A DNA stretch of 64,000 nucleotides from Oreohelix idahoensis (taxonomy: Eukaryota; Mollusca; Gastropoda; Stylommatophora; Oreohelicidae). The stretch covers positions 337,983-401,982 of the forward strand of contig JAMPIV010018969.1 of assembly GCA_024509875.1 (NCBI GenBank), in the 5' to 3' direction. This document shows, piece by piece, positions 47,235 through 57,932 of this stretch. A program made the position numbers and the translations under genes. Positions within the stretch are counted from its first letter, which is position 1; every line of letters begins with the position of its first letter. The notes beneath the pieces are model-generated. The model was not told the DNA's origin. It searched no databases and worked only from the letters and a program-made list of their open reading frames with translations.

Positions 47235-47447
47235 ACTGCCGTAGGGGGAGTGAAGTGTTAGAGACTTCAACATACTAGGTCCAGCATGGAGAGGTGGGGT
47301 TACCAGTTTCTTTCCTCGCTGCCTTTTCCTTCCCTAACTCAAAGAGCAGAGTTAGATACCAATTTACAGTTGGATAGAAAGGACCGTGTCGTAACTGCCA
47401 TTCCAATCCAGCACCTTTGCGCTTTAACCACGCTGTCAATCGGACGC
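47235..47447 (-). mobile_element. tRNA-derived SINE, family 2, copy 2
   Basis: On the minus strand the head GTCCGATTGACAGCGTGGTT matches copy 1 (19708) at 17 of 20 positions, with a B-box-like GGATTGGAATGG about 35 bp on. The body has CAACTGTAAATTGGTATC, CTCTTTGAGTTAGGGAAGG and GTCTCTAACACTTCAC, ending CTACGGCAGTGTC. A target duplication was not identified. Confidence 0.75.
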
Positions 47448-47683
47448 TCGCCAGACAATTAAAATACTGTATTAGCAATGAAGTGAAACAAATAACACTG
47501 ACTAACAAAAAAAAACTTTTTTTTTCTTTCTCTAACATTTCTATGTTTTTCTGGTCAATTTTAATGCGCTGTTTTTAAATCTGCAAACCGTTTTTCGCTA
47601 TCAGGTCGGGATCTCTAGAAATATGCAATTGAAGTTTTTTAACAACGCATACAGTATTACAACATCATTCGTACAAGAAGTAT

Positions 47684-49352
47684 AACAGTTATGTAGGCTT
47701 GAATTTCTTTGCAGTCGACTTTCGTCGGTGAATGGCATGTGGTACATCGCGATGAAGCATCCAACAATAATCGGCAAGCATGGTCACACTCCACCGTCCT
47801 TGATAACGTGACTCCATTACGGCGATATCTTGATGGAATCATTCTCCATGTTCATCACTGACTTCGCCAAGGTTGTCAGGGAAAAAGATAAGATGCGAAT
47901 CGAGCAAATGGATTTTGAGGGACATGTTACAGCCCATAATTATGTATGCATCTATGCACTGCTTAACAATATGCAACATAGTCGACAGATTTGTGATTTT
48001 CCAGAAAGTTATCGACGATCGATTTGAATGCCATCCATGCGCGAAGTTCCCTACCATGTAACAAGTTCTCGAATTGTTTGTCTGCAATAACTTTCCTAAT
48101 CTGAGGTCCTACAAAGATACCTTCCTTTATCTTTGCATCGCTAACTTGCGGAAACTTTTCTCGAAGATAAGTGAAAGCTTTGCTCGTTTTATCTAACGCT
48201 TTTACAAAATTCTTCATGAGCCCCAACTTTTTATGTAACAGTGGTAAAATGAAGGTGTCTTTGTTAACTAATGGCTTGCGTATTACATTTTTATGCCCGA
48301 GCTGCATACGATCCCGGATAGGCCACACCTTTCTTGCATAATGTTCCTGTCTGTTGCGGCTGTCCCATTCACATCGGAAGCAACAAAATTTTGTATACCC
48401 AGTCTGCATGCCAGTGAGAATTGCAATGACCTTTAGGTCTCCACAAATCCGCCATTGGTAGTCATTGTACTTTATTTTTTCCAAACGTATAGCCATATTG
48501 TCATAAGTTTCTTTCATATGAACAGAGTAGGCGACTGGAATTGATGAAAAAAATTTATGTTATGCAATAACACGGCTTTTAGACTAGTCTTGGAAGAATC
48601 GATGAAAAATCGCCATTCGTTGACTATGTGCTCATGACCGTTTACATCTTTGCAATAGCAAATGTCATCATCCATCTCAAAGTATTGAACAAGTTCTCTG
48701 TGTCTATGACGAAATTTAGATATCGGAGTATTGGGCGCTAAAAGATTCCATTCTTTGAGTCGCGAACCGAGTAATTCCGCTTGTCCTTTGGTAAGAGCGA
48801 GATCACGTATTAGATCTGAAAGTTCTGAATGGTTAATTAAGTAAACACCATCATTCACCGGTATGTAATCTGAGTCAGAATTAGTTTCTAAAGCAGGTAA
48901 ACTATCACTTTCTGATGGTTCATTTACGTCCAACGGATATTGTTCTGGTGGTACTTGGATCGGACTCGTGATTGGATCATGAGGCACTGGTTTCGAAACC
49001 GATTCAATATTTGGATAAACCACAGACTTTCTAGTTTTAAAAGTGAAACCATGGATATTTGTCAAGCAGAAGTAACAATCAGTAGTGTGATTTGTATGTT
49101 CACGCCATATTACTGGCACGCCAAAAGGCATCGACTTATGCTTCGGCGATTTTCGTAACCAACCTGCCAATGTATCGAACAAACCGCATTTGGCTTCCAA
49201 GATTTATTTGCATCATCAACTTTCGAATCGAAATAAAGTTCATATGCTATCTTTAGTAATGGTGTAAAGTTTTTCTGGTCAACACGATCGGTAAAATATC
49301 CGCACACGTAACAGAACAGATCAGCCGAATTTCTACAACTTCTAGAAGCCAT
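47684..49352 (-). pseudogene. Broken copy of a multi-copy animal gene of unknown function
   Basis: Four overlapping minus-strand pieces form one protein in order. They are 49352-49110 (CYVCGYFT zinc-like pair, NFTPLLKIAYELYF), 49200-48514 (HKSMPFGVPVIWRE, TDCYFCLTNIHGF, AELLGSRLKEWNLL, WRFFIDSSKTSLKAVLLHN), 48517-47963 (CGDLKVIAILTGMQTGYTKF, CCFRCEWDSRNRQEHY, LGLMKNFVKALDK, IKEGIFVGPQIR) and 48000-47684 (CNMSLKIH, SDEHGE, then RYQGRWS and ADYCWMLHRD). From memory these blocks belong to an uncharacterised, often multi-copy protein family of arthropods and other invertebrates; no function is known to me. Frame breaks lie near 49165, 48545 (a T7 run on the coding strand) and 47975. A TGA at about 47829 replaces an Arg codon right after the DEHGE motif. 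The numerous Cys pairs suggest zinc binding. Origin from a mobile element is possible. Confidence 0.75.
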
Positions 49353-49883
49353 ATTTTGCTCAGAATTATTTCAAAATACAGTAACTATTTGAAAAATCGC
49401 GTAACATATGTCATGCATCTTTTAACAGTATAAAAAGTAGAATTATGTTGCTTTTTATTAATTTTTAATAAGTTATATAGTAAAAATGAAACGGAGCAAA
49501 TAACGGTTTCCCAAAAATATATTTATTCACAAATATCTTAAGAACCCGAAGTGATAGAGATAAACGGATTTCAGATTTGAAATCAGCGCAAGAAACTGAC
49601 CTAAGAACACTTATTCTTATATAAGAAAGAAAAATGTTGTTTGTCAGTGTAATTTGTTTTAACGCTGTAAAGGTATTCTATAATTAGTGCCACATGGGTT
49701 TGTTCGAATATGGTTGAATGTTATGGACCCAAATAAGTTTAAAATATATCTGCGACAGAAGAACATTGATAAAACGTAGCAGAACGCTTTTCTGGTTTTG
49801 TTAACTTACGTGCAACAGTAAAAAGACTCAGTTTGTGGTTGGTATGTTGGCAGTAATATGGCAATAACAGTCTTCTATTGTAT
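49353..49883. other. AT-rich intergenic DNA
   Basis: No feature seen between the pseudogene and the target site of element C. Confidence 0.4.
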
Positions 49884-49888
49884 GTAAT

Positions 49889-51352
49889 TGATAAAGTTGA
49901 TAATGTTGGATTTTTTATTCCCGTTAATGATATCCACCAAAAGATAGATATAAGTGGATGGAAGCAGACATCATCATCATCATCAGTTGATAAGATCTCT
50001 ATGGTGTTGTTTGCTCCACTGTAGTGTATGGAATGTCAACTTGACCTACGCAGTGGTGTGTAGACATGGATTGAGTGTACAATGTGCGAATGATGATAAG
50101 GGTTCGTGTTGTTGACAAATGTTCTTTTCTCACACTCATGTATGACTGGAAGTCATCGACACCAACGACTGTGTACCTTTTCTAAAGTTTAATTGGACGT
50201 ACACACTCGACAGCACAGATAGTGACAAATCACAGGTTGGCATAATACATCATAGTACAGTGGATAACTGGTCTTGCAATGTTATGTTACATGGGCACTC
50301 ATGTAGATTAATATTATAATGGACTGTCAGTAGCCAAGCCCTCAGCATCGCCCATACATATAAATCATCTGACTTCACTGACTGAGCACGTCAGCTTATA
50401 AACAACATTTCAGATGGCTTCTAAACCTAATCTCGTTTAGCGACGATTCTTCAACATAATGTTCAGCACATATTTTTTTCATATAATAATATTGAACCGC
50501 TGATAAAGGGTTCTCATGTGTAGCAGTGATCTCTGGACTAAACAAGCGATAATACGGGCATCCCCTTTTCTCTTCTTGAAAGTCACTACATGTTTGGATC
50601 CAAGATGGCTTCACTCGTGAGCTGTCACTCACGTTTGGATACAGATAATGAATCTGTCCTAAAGTTAGTCATTCATAAAACATTGCATTGCTCTGTAGAT
50701 TTGATCATGAACAATTGACTGCATTCTACAGAATATAGTGCTGCTAGGAATCGAAGTCGTTTTCATCGAGTCAAATATATTCTCTTATCGAAAATGGTGG
50801 CTTCGTACGAGAGTTCATAAAAGTATCTTGGATTACCTTGGTATAAGAAATATGAAACTGCCATTCCTTGGCAATACGCATAAACACTGGGGTAAAGCAT
50901 ACACGATAGGTCTAGACGACTATCACTTTCCCCACAAATACTGAGATCACTTTTTCCCCGGCGACAGGCCGACATAGGAAACACAGTCCCTATCAGGACG
51001 AAGCCAAATCACACCACTCTCTAGCGACACATCCGCCGAATAGCCTTCGACCTCTCTAGAGACAACAGAACATATAGTTCGACTTAGATATGTAAAGATA
51101 TACAGATATAAGACAGACTCGTCCTACTCAGACAAACAATACACATAAATTCAGGCCATAGATATTCTGAAGCAAGAACAATCTATTATTACCCAAACAA
51201 CGAATAAATCGCAGTAAAATGGATTCATCCGCGGAGTTTGATCAAAGAGATGGCACAACTTTCAAGGGAAGTAACTCAATAATGACTTTCCCTTAAGCAC
51301 TAAAAAATTACCTATGTATAATATTGTAAGATATCAAAGACTGCACGTAACA
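49889..51352 (-). repeat. Element C 3' LTR
   Basis: On the minus strand it starts TGTTACGTGCAG at 51352, preceded by the purine-rich GGGAGGTGTGGTAAGAC, and ends CA at 49889-49890. Its 5' TGTTACG matches the start of the element A LTR. A small minus frame of 78 codons (50396-50632) is repeated in the other LTR at 58438-58674 with two residue changes. Confidence 0.9.
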
Positions 51353-51837
51353 GTCTTACCACACCTCCCGGGAAAAAAAAATGGAACATTTTTTTTTTTT
51401 TTTGAAATACATCTAGGAGCAACGTACAATAGGCTCACAACGCATGAATAATGCGCAGATGAAAATATCAGGAATACCTATAACGCCTAATATGAGGCTA
51501 AGTCGACTTATGGAGCGACTGGTGAGAATGTGTCTCATAAACTGAGAGAAATTATTTCTCTACAAGTATATTTTTCCAGGAAGGTGTCATCAAAGTATAA
51601 TACAATTCTGGCAATTACACAATGCCTAAAAAATTCATATCATCATTTCGTATTAGATATCTTAAATTTATGATTTATGAAGAAAAAATCATCAAAGCAC
51701 AGCGGTGAATAAACATCCATGAACCGCTATGTAGTGATACAATCATTATATTATTAAATTACAAATGTGTATCTATCATGATATAGAAAAGGAACTACTA
51801 TAGAACTAGACATATCAAGAAGTCTAAGCCCTAATAG
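51353..51837 (-). other. Element C 3' untranslated region
   Basis: About 485 bp between the pol stop codon and the 3' LTR. It contains a polypurine tract and an A9 run plus a T15 run (plus-strand view, 51376-51405). Confidence 0.6.
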
Positions 51838-54800
51838 TTATGTGGAATCATGTGGGCATCTTGACAGAATGTCTGCCATCACATTATCTGATCCACGAAT
51901 AGCTCGCACAGAGAAATGAAAAGGTTGAAGAGCAATTGCATATCGAGTAGACCTCGAGCTCTTCAAATTCTTACTCTGTATAGCAGTAAGAGCTTTTTGG
52001 TCGGTTTCTACTATGAAATGTGCGCCTAGAAGGAATCTCTGTAGTTTGAGGATCGACCAAACCATAGCGAATAGCTCACGGTCTAAAACCGAATAATTCC
52101 TTTCTGCCGCATTAAGTTTTCTGGAAATATACATTACAGGATGCAGAGTTCCAGAGTACTCTTGCATTAGTGCCGCTCCAATCCCAGTGGATGAAGCGTC
52201 ACTACGAAGAACGAATGTCTTATCTTTAGTGGGTAGCACTAAAATAGGTGGTGTTGAAAACAGTGTTTTAATCTTATCCAGAGAGCATTGGCATTCCTGA
52301 GACCAGTGGACCACATTAGGCGAACCTTTCTTTAGAAGTGTTGAGAGAGGTGCCATGATAGAGGATAGATTCTGAATGAATCTGCCATAAAATTGAATAA
52401 GACCTAACAGACTTCTCACCTGTTTTTTAGTCTTAGGGATTGAGATGTTAAGTATCTTACTAGTATTATGGTCCTCTGTCTTTAGGAAACCATGACCAAC
52501 TCGGTGGCCTAGGAAAGAAATTTCGCTAAAACCAATATAGGCTTTAGAGGGTTTCGCTGTCAGGTTGTGCTCACGCAAAGTAGACAGCAATTCATCTAAC
52601 CCTGAATAGTGATCTTCCCAAGTATCGCTGAAAAGACAGATGTCGTCTAGATATGCAATGACATCTGACCGATAAGATAGGATTCGGCGCATCATGCGTA
52701 CGAACGTAGCTGGTGCGTTCATAAGACCGAAAGGCATAAAATTCCATTGGAACAAACCTCTAGGTGTTGAAAAAGCCGTGAGAGGTTTGGCGCGTTCAGA
52801 TAAAGGAACTTGCCAATATCCTTTAGACAAATCAAGTTTAGTGAAAAAATGAGATTTGGAGAGTCGAGTAAGTAGCTCTTCCAGTAAAGGCATAGGTTCG
52901 GCATCGAACTTAGTTACTTGATTCAATTTTCGATAGTCAACGCAAAGACGTATGTTATTGTCTTTTTTACGCACAATAACCATCGGCGAAGAATATGCAG
53001 AGGTGGATGGTTCGATTATTTTCAAATCTATCATCTCATCCAACTCTTTCTCGACCTGTGCTTGAAAATGTATAGGTATAGGATAAGGTCTAACCCTAAT
53101 AGGAGTATGGTCAGTTAGAACAATGTCATGTTGAATGACATTCGTTTGTCCAGGGATGTCAGTGAGTACATCCTGAAATGTTTGCAACATAGTTGAAACT
53201 TGTCGCTGTTCTCCTAGAGACAAATCAGGAGAGACAGTAACGTTCTTCCATGATTCACTGGAATGAAGTGGGATCATTGGAAGAGGAAGATTTACATCTG
53301 AAAAACTTGTTTCCTCATCCTGTATCACGGACAGTGATGAGTAATGACCATGTTGTACTGGAGAATTGTCCGTTGCTTGGAAAATGGGTTGCAAATAATC
53401 CGGACGTTCATGGAATTCAGTAAGCATATTGATGTGGAAGGTTTTATGCTTCCCATCAATATCGACAATATAGTCGACATCGGAAATTTTCGATATTATA
53501 TCGTACGGACCTTTCCAAGAAATAAGTAATCTGTTTTCCCTACAAGGTAGTAATACAAATGCTTTGTCACCAGGACAAAGTTGTCGTAAGCATCTCTTCT
53601 TATTGGCAAATTGCCTTGCCTTCTGTTTCGCAAATTCAGAAGAAGAAGTTGCTAATTTGCATGCTTCGATAATTTTTTGTCTCAACGCGATGACATATTC
53701 GTAGGATGACTTTGTGTCATCGTCAATATTGTCAGATGTTATGAGATCGTGAAGCAACGACATAGGGCCACGCGGACGCGCGCCAAAGACGAGTTCAAAG
53801 GGAGAAAATCCCGTATGTTCATTGGGTACCTCTCTGTAAGCGAAGAGGGCCGCAGGTAAAACTCTGTCCCAGTCTTGAGGATGATCCTCAGTTATCTTCC
53901 CCAGTAAGTTTTTAAGTGTTCTATTAAGGCGTTCGACCATACCATTAGACATTGGATGGTAGATACTACTTAAAGATCTATCTATCTGCAGAGTAGACAT
54001 TACTTGAGACATGGTATCTGATATTAGTTGGGTGCCATGGTCTGACAATATCTCTCCGGGGAACCCCAGACGAGAAAATATAAGCCAAAGAGCATCTGCA
54101 ATATCAGCAGTAGTAATGCTCTTCAGAGGAATAGCCTCTGGCCAACGTGTGCACATATCAACACACGTCAAGATAAACTGATGTCCTCTGGCAGACTTGA
54201 TCTTAAATGGACCAATAATGTCTATGGCCATTTTTTGGAACGGCCGAATAGGAATGTCCGCCGCCTGAATGGGTGCAGCATGCCGTGGACCTTTGGATTT
54301 AACTTCCTGACATACTTTACAAGATCGACAATAAATACGTATGTCCTTGTTTACCAATGGCCAAAAGAAAGCCGCAAGGACTCTTGACTTAGTACGGGAA
54401 AAACCCATGTGTCCAGCACACTGAGAGTCGTGAGCGTGCTGCAAAATTTTAACTCTCAAATTCTTGGGAACCAGGATTTGAGAATGACTTGACGTAATGG
54501 AGTCTTGAACCATACGTACAAGTACGCCATTCTTCTTTGTAATCCACGATTTACGACTTGTGTCTTTATTCGGATCACCTTTAGTTGCAAGAATGAAGAA
54601 TTTCTTCAGAGTGGGATCATCTTCTTGCTGTTTTATAAACGAGTCACGAGAAATTACCAAGGGATTATCTTGGTTATGCACTTCATTATCTTCAATAGAT
54701 GAAGTTTGAGGCACATTAAGAGCCTGAGCTCTAGTGACTACAGCGTTAGCAATCTGCATGTTTTGCCTTTCCCACGTGGAAATTTGTTGCGGAGTGCATT

Positions 54801-56352
54801 CCTTGACTCCATGAATGCGACCGATGATGAGGTCAGCGATCGGATTCGGAAGAAGACATGCGTGTACATCTCCTGTAAAGAAAGGAGTAGCAATCCTAAT
54901 GATAGCAGTAGAGTATTTCTCTAATGTGCCGCCAAATGTTACACATTTGACTACTTGTCCAGTGGCACGGGAAGGATCTACGAGTGACTGCCTAACACCA
55001 ATTGTGGTGCATCCAGAATCAAATAGCACAGAGACTGGATTGTTATTCACTAAACCCTTATGTAAGACAAGAGAACCTCTTCCATCATGCGCGACTGATG
55101 CTGGAAGAGCAGGAAGAGGATGGCCACAGCTTAAAGTAGACACTGTGGTTGGCTCAAATAACGTTTTGCATTGGGGGCACTGAGATGCTCTCCCAAAATC
55201 AAAAGCGGCACATGCCATATTACTAGCATCATTATTATCTTTACTCTGTTTATAGGCTTCATTGGACTCTTGTTGTACAGAGTTTGCCTGAAAATGTGGT
55301 TTATGTCTTTTGTTTTGAGATCTACCTCGGTTATTATCACCTCTGTAGTTATTGTTACCTCTATTGTAACCCCTATTTGGGTTTGAGTCATAGTTCCCTT
55401 GGTTACCATTATCATATTCATTATAATGAGTATCTCTGTAATTATGATCTTGTTGACTCCAAGACGGATAACCCTGATAGTTTCTATAATTACTTCCTCT
55501 ACGGAAATTCCTATAATTATGACCACCCCTGTGTCGAGAGCTATCAGGTCGTCTCCAGTTCTTTGAAGAAGAACCCTGAAATGATTGGTTACCTTGGTTT
55601 TGATAACTATTATGGTTACCTTTTTTATCAAATCTGTTTTGAGGTCCCTGAAATCTGTGTGAATAATTGGGATTGTATGGTGTTGCTGAAGCAACTGGCA
55701 TACTCTCCTTAATCTTAGTGTTGCCAAAAGTCACGTCGGGGTGTGCAGTGACATATTGGGAACAATATTCTTCCATTTCTTTTAGAGATTTGGGTTTACG
55801 CTCATGTATAAATTCAAGGAAAGGTTTGTTCACACATGACATAATCTTATCTCTGAGCAACAAATCCATAAGTCCTTCATACGTTTTTTCTGTTTTGGAA
55901 AGCTCAATCCAACGATCAACTGTGAGACGTGCCTTTGCAGTGAATTCTGAGAATTCTACACCCGTCTCAGGTACCATCGTCTTAAATAAAAGGCGATAGC
56001 CTTCCTCACTTAGCTGATATTTTTTTATCAAAGCCGCCCTAATGACATCATAATTATCCTTATCTGCTTCTCCTACAAGGCATAATCTAGTCAAAGATTC
56101 ACCTTTCAAGTTTTCTGATAATTGATTAGCGTATTGTGATTTATCCACATTATGTGTACGACAAGAACGTTCAAATCTATCCAGCCAGAATGTAATATCG
56201 TCACTGGACTGATTGAACGGTGGAACCTTAACCTTGTAAGTAGAAGGTTTACCATTACCACTAGATGCCTGATTAACATTACTCATACTTGTCAATCTCA
56301 ATTTCTCCAACTCAAATTCATGTTCTCTTATTGCTTTTTTTCTCTTCAGCAT
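51838..56352 (-). CDS. pol: Element C gag-pol: capsid, protease, integrase, RT, RNase H
   Basis: A 1504-codon uninterrupted frame. Capsid occupies about 35-230, then an Arg/Asn/Gly/Tyr-rich basic segment (about 235-360). A cysteine motif follows at C392, C395, C409 and H411 (CX2CX13CXH). The protease active site is D445-S-G, with IADLIIGRIHG later. The integrase zinc domain has HAHD at 639-642 and a CRSCKVC pair; its catalytic D711, D771 and E807 have 35 residues between the last two. A GPY module (ISWKGPYDII) follows. RT contains RLCVDYRKLN, FTKLDLSKGYWQVP and YLDD at 1234-1237. RNase H has Asp1385 (LRSDASSTGIG) and ends ADILSRCPHD. All catalytic residues are present. The first Met here is inside gag; the true gag start is at 56818 or 56830 in the overlapping frame. 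The single fused frame suggests one polyprotein without a gag-pol recoding site. Confidence 0.95.
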   Translation of the reverse strand: MLKRKKAIREHEFELEKLRLTSMSNVNQASSGNGKPSTYKVKVPPFNQSSDDITFWLDRFERSCRTHNVDKSQYANQLSENLKGESLTRLCLVGEADKDNYDVIRAALIKKYQLSEEGYRLLFKTMVPETGVEFSEFTAKARLTVDRWIELSKTEKTYEGLMDLLLRDKIMSCVNKPFLEFIHERKPKSLKEMEEYCSQYVTAHPDVTFGNTKIKESMPVASATPYNPNYSHRFQGPQNRFDKKGNHNSYQNQGNQSFQGSSSKNWRRPDSSRHRGGHNYRNFRRGSNYRNYQGYPSWSQQDHNYRDTHYNEYDNGNQGNYDSNPNRGYNRGNNNYRGDNNRGRSQNKRHKPHFQANSVQQESNEAYKQSKDNNDASNMACAAFDFGRASQCPQCKTLFEPTTVSTLSCGHPLPALPASVAHDGRGSLVLHKGLVNNNPVSVLFDSGCTTIGVRQSLVDPSRATGQVVKCVTFGGTLEKYSTAIIRIATPFFTGDVHACLLPNPIADLIIGRIHGVKECTPQQISTWERQNMQIANAVVTRAQALNVPQTSSIEDNEVHNQDNPLVISRDSFIKQQEDDPTLKKFFILATKGDPNKDTSRKSWITKKNGVLVRMVQDSITSSHSQILVPKNLRVKILQHAHDSQCAGHMGFSRTKSRVLAAFFWPLVNKDIRIYCRSCKVCQEVKSKGPRHAAPIQAADIPIRPFQKMAIDIIGPFKIKSARGHQFILTCVDMCTRWPEAIPLKSITTADIADALWLIFSRLGFPGEILSDHGTQLISDTMSQVMSTLQIDRSLSSIYHPMSNGMVERLNRTLKNLLGKITEDHPQDWDRVLPAALFAYREVPNEHTGFSPFELVFGARPRGPMSLLHDLITSDNIDDDTKSSYEYVIALRQKIIEACKLATSSSEFAKQKARQFANKKRCLRQLCPGDKAFVLLPCRENRLLISWKGPYDIISKISDVDYIVDIDGKHKTFHINMLTEFHERPDYLQPIFQATDNSPVQHGHYSSLSVIQDEETSFSDVNLPLPMIPLHSSESWKNVTVSPDLSLGEQRQVSTMLQTFQDVLTDIPGQTNVIQHDIVLTDHTPIRVRPYPIPIHFQAQVEKELDEMIDLKIIEPSTSAYSSPMVIVRKKDNNIRLCVDYRKLNQVTKFDAEPMPLLEELLTRLSKSHFFTKLDLSKGYWQVPLSERAKPLTAFSTPRGLFQWNFMPFGLMNAPATFVRMMRRILSYRSDVIAYLDDICLFSDTWEDHYSGLDELLSTLREHNLTAKPSKAYIGFSEISFLGHRVGHGFLKTEDHNTSKILNISIPKTKKQVRSLLGLIQFYGRFIQNLSSIMAPLSTLLKKGSPNVVHWSQECQCSLDKIKTLFSTPPILVLPTKDKTFVLRSDASSTGIGAALMQEYSGTLHPVMYISRKLNAAERNYSVLDRELFAMVWSILKLQRFLLGAHFIVETDQKALTAIQSKNLKSSRSTRYAIALQPFHFSVRAIRGSDNVMADILSRCPHDST

Positions 56353-56830
56353 CTAATCTTTTTTGTTCAGCCTCCCTGTCTAATCTTTTTTGTTCAGCTT
56401 CCCTGTCTAATCTTTTTTGTTCAGCTTCCCTGTCTAATCTTTTTTGTTCAGCTTCACTGTCTAATCTTTTTTGTTCAGCTTCCCTGTCTAATCTTTTTTG
56501 TTCAGCTTCACTGTCTAATCTTTTTTGTTCAGCCGCAGCTTCTCTTTCTAATTTTTTTTGTTCAGCTTCAAATCTCCTTTCCTCCACCTGCATCTGCAAT
56601 TTCTTTTGTTCAGCAGCAGCCTCAGCTTCTCTTTCTAATCTTTTCTCTTCCGCCATAGCTTTTCTTTCTTCTGCAGCTAATCTTTTCTCTTCTGCCATAG
56701 CTCTTCTCTCTTCTGCAGCTAATGCTTTGTCATATTGAGCAACTGCCCATTGTTCTAATTGTTGACCAGTCTTATCAAGGGCTTTCCCTTGTGTAATGAA
56801 GTATTCTAAAGTAGACATGATGTCTAACAA
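56318..56830 (-). CDS. gag: Element C gag N-terminal coiled coil
   Basis: This is the start of gag, from ATG at 56830 or the in-frame ATG at 56818 (MSTLEYFITQGKAL). Most of it is a Glu/Lys/Arg/Ala coiled coil. Residues encoded by 56354-56515 are six repeats of a nine-residue unit, AEQKRLD(R/S)E, from 27-bp DNA repeats. The frame meets a stop shortly after an A7 run (plus-strand T7 near 56335-56341); one A fewer would carry it into the 1504-codon frame, which overlaps by 35 bp. The break may be a real mutation, a sequencing or assembly length error, or, less likely, a recoding site on slippery A7. Confidence 0.85.
   Translation of the reverse strand: MLDIMSTLEYFITQGKALDKTGQQLEQWAVAQYDKALAAEERRAMAEEKRLAAEERKAMAEEKRLEREAEAAAEQKKLQMQVEERRFEAEQKKLEREAAAEQKRLDSEAEQKRLDREAEQKRLDSEAEQKRLDREAEQKRLDREAEQKRLDREAEQKRLDAEEKKSNKRT
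56354..56515 (-). repeat. 27-bp tandem repeat inside element C gag
   Basis: Six 27-bp units start at 56354, 56381, 56408, 56435, 56462 and 56489, beginning TAATCTTTTTTGTTCAGC on the plus strand. They alternate CCCTGTC and CACTGTC, which switches Arg and Ser in the protein. A degenerate unit follows at 56516. Confidence 0.9.
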
Positions 56831-57912
56831 TAATACTAATCACCTGAACCAATAATAATACCACAAGTTCTCAATGACTTGATTAATCAGTATACTATCC
56901 CAATATCTGTGGGTCACAAGCCTTTAATAAGGTCTTGTATAATAGTAATAATAATCAGGTACTGGTTTATACCATAATCCAAGTGCAGTGCACAGGCAAT
57001 TGTGTCTTATGAAATATACCTATATAAAACATATGTCAACCAACAGAATACATAAAGTACAAATAGGACTGACAATACAAGAACGTTTGCAGAAATCAAA
57101 ATAAATCAAATAGGGAAATCAATGAAAATAATCACTGAATCTGCAAAGAATAACAACACAAATGACGTCACAATATATGAATATAAATTGTGAATAGAAC
57201 TGAAAGATAGAAAAGGTTAGACCAACAAATTACAAACAAATCAAAACAAAACTAAAGAACAAAGAAATATTACAAAAATAACAATAATTACAGACTTCAC
57301 AGCTAACACAAAAGCAACAGTTGTCGCAGCAAATTTTCAATCAAGAAAATTGCACCTATAGAAAACGCCCACAACGGACCCTCTATGACGTGGGATATTC
57401 TGTTGTGAGGACGCCGCCCAACCTTAAACACAACCCGCTGACATAGAAACTAACATACTATACAAACAAATAACATGTAAACATAAATATATATAAATTA
57501 TGTGTATGATAGTATGTGTTGCAAAATAGGCTCAGTTTTACAGTAATGGCAAAGTTATTTTTATGAAAATAAACAAACTGCCACTTTATTCAATTAAACA
57601 TTCTGGCCTTAAATATTAAAGTTCATATATGGAAAACAAGAAGATCCATCGATGAAAATAGGACTTCTTAGTTCACAAATACTGTCTTCCTGTTAACATT
57701 GACAAGAATTGATCCAACTGTTCTGTGAAACTCTGTAATGTCTAATGTAAAAAATGTCAACAACGCTGACCTACATACTGCATTCACCTGACAGGTCACG
57801 TGACGAAGTGTTGACAAAGAGCAAACCAATACTGCAAGTGTGTCGTATCAGCCACAGGAAACGGTCTGGTATCGGTAATCTGTTGACTTCTGAACTTCTG
57901 CGAGGTCAAACC
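56831..57912 (-). other. Element C 5' leader
   Basis: About 1.1 kb of AT-rich untranslated DNA between the primer site and gag; no frame of note. Confidence 0.6.
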
Positions 57913-57930
57913 CAGAAAGCTGGTCCACCA
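57913..57930 (-). promoter_or_regulatory. Element C presumed primer-binding site
   Basis: On the minus strand, two bases after the LTR CA end, TGGTGGACCAGCTTTCTG starts with the required TGG. It resembles the element A site in its first five bases and a later TCTGGG. The tRNA was not identified. Confidence 0.5.
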
Positions 57931-57932
57931 GT

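Noticed and set aside
50396..50632. A 78-codon minus frame in the element C LTR, repeated at 58438-58674
   Set aside because: It is repeated only because the LTRs are copies of one another. No protein motif, and the changes between copies include ordinary substitutions; not evidence of an LTR gene.
56318..56352. Programmed frameshift between gag and pol in element C
   Set aside because: The break lies inside the gag coiled coil, before the capsid domain, so recoding there would make most products useless. An A7 length error or mutation is simpler.
56152..56738. Ser/Phe-rich plus frames opposite element C gag
   Set aside because: They are antisense readings of the 27-bp gag repeat.
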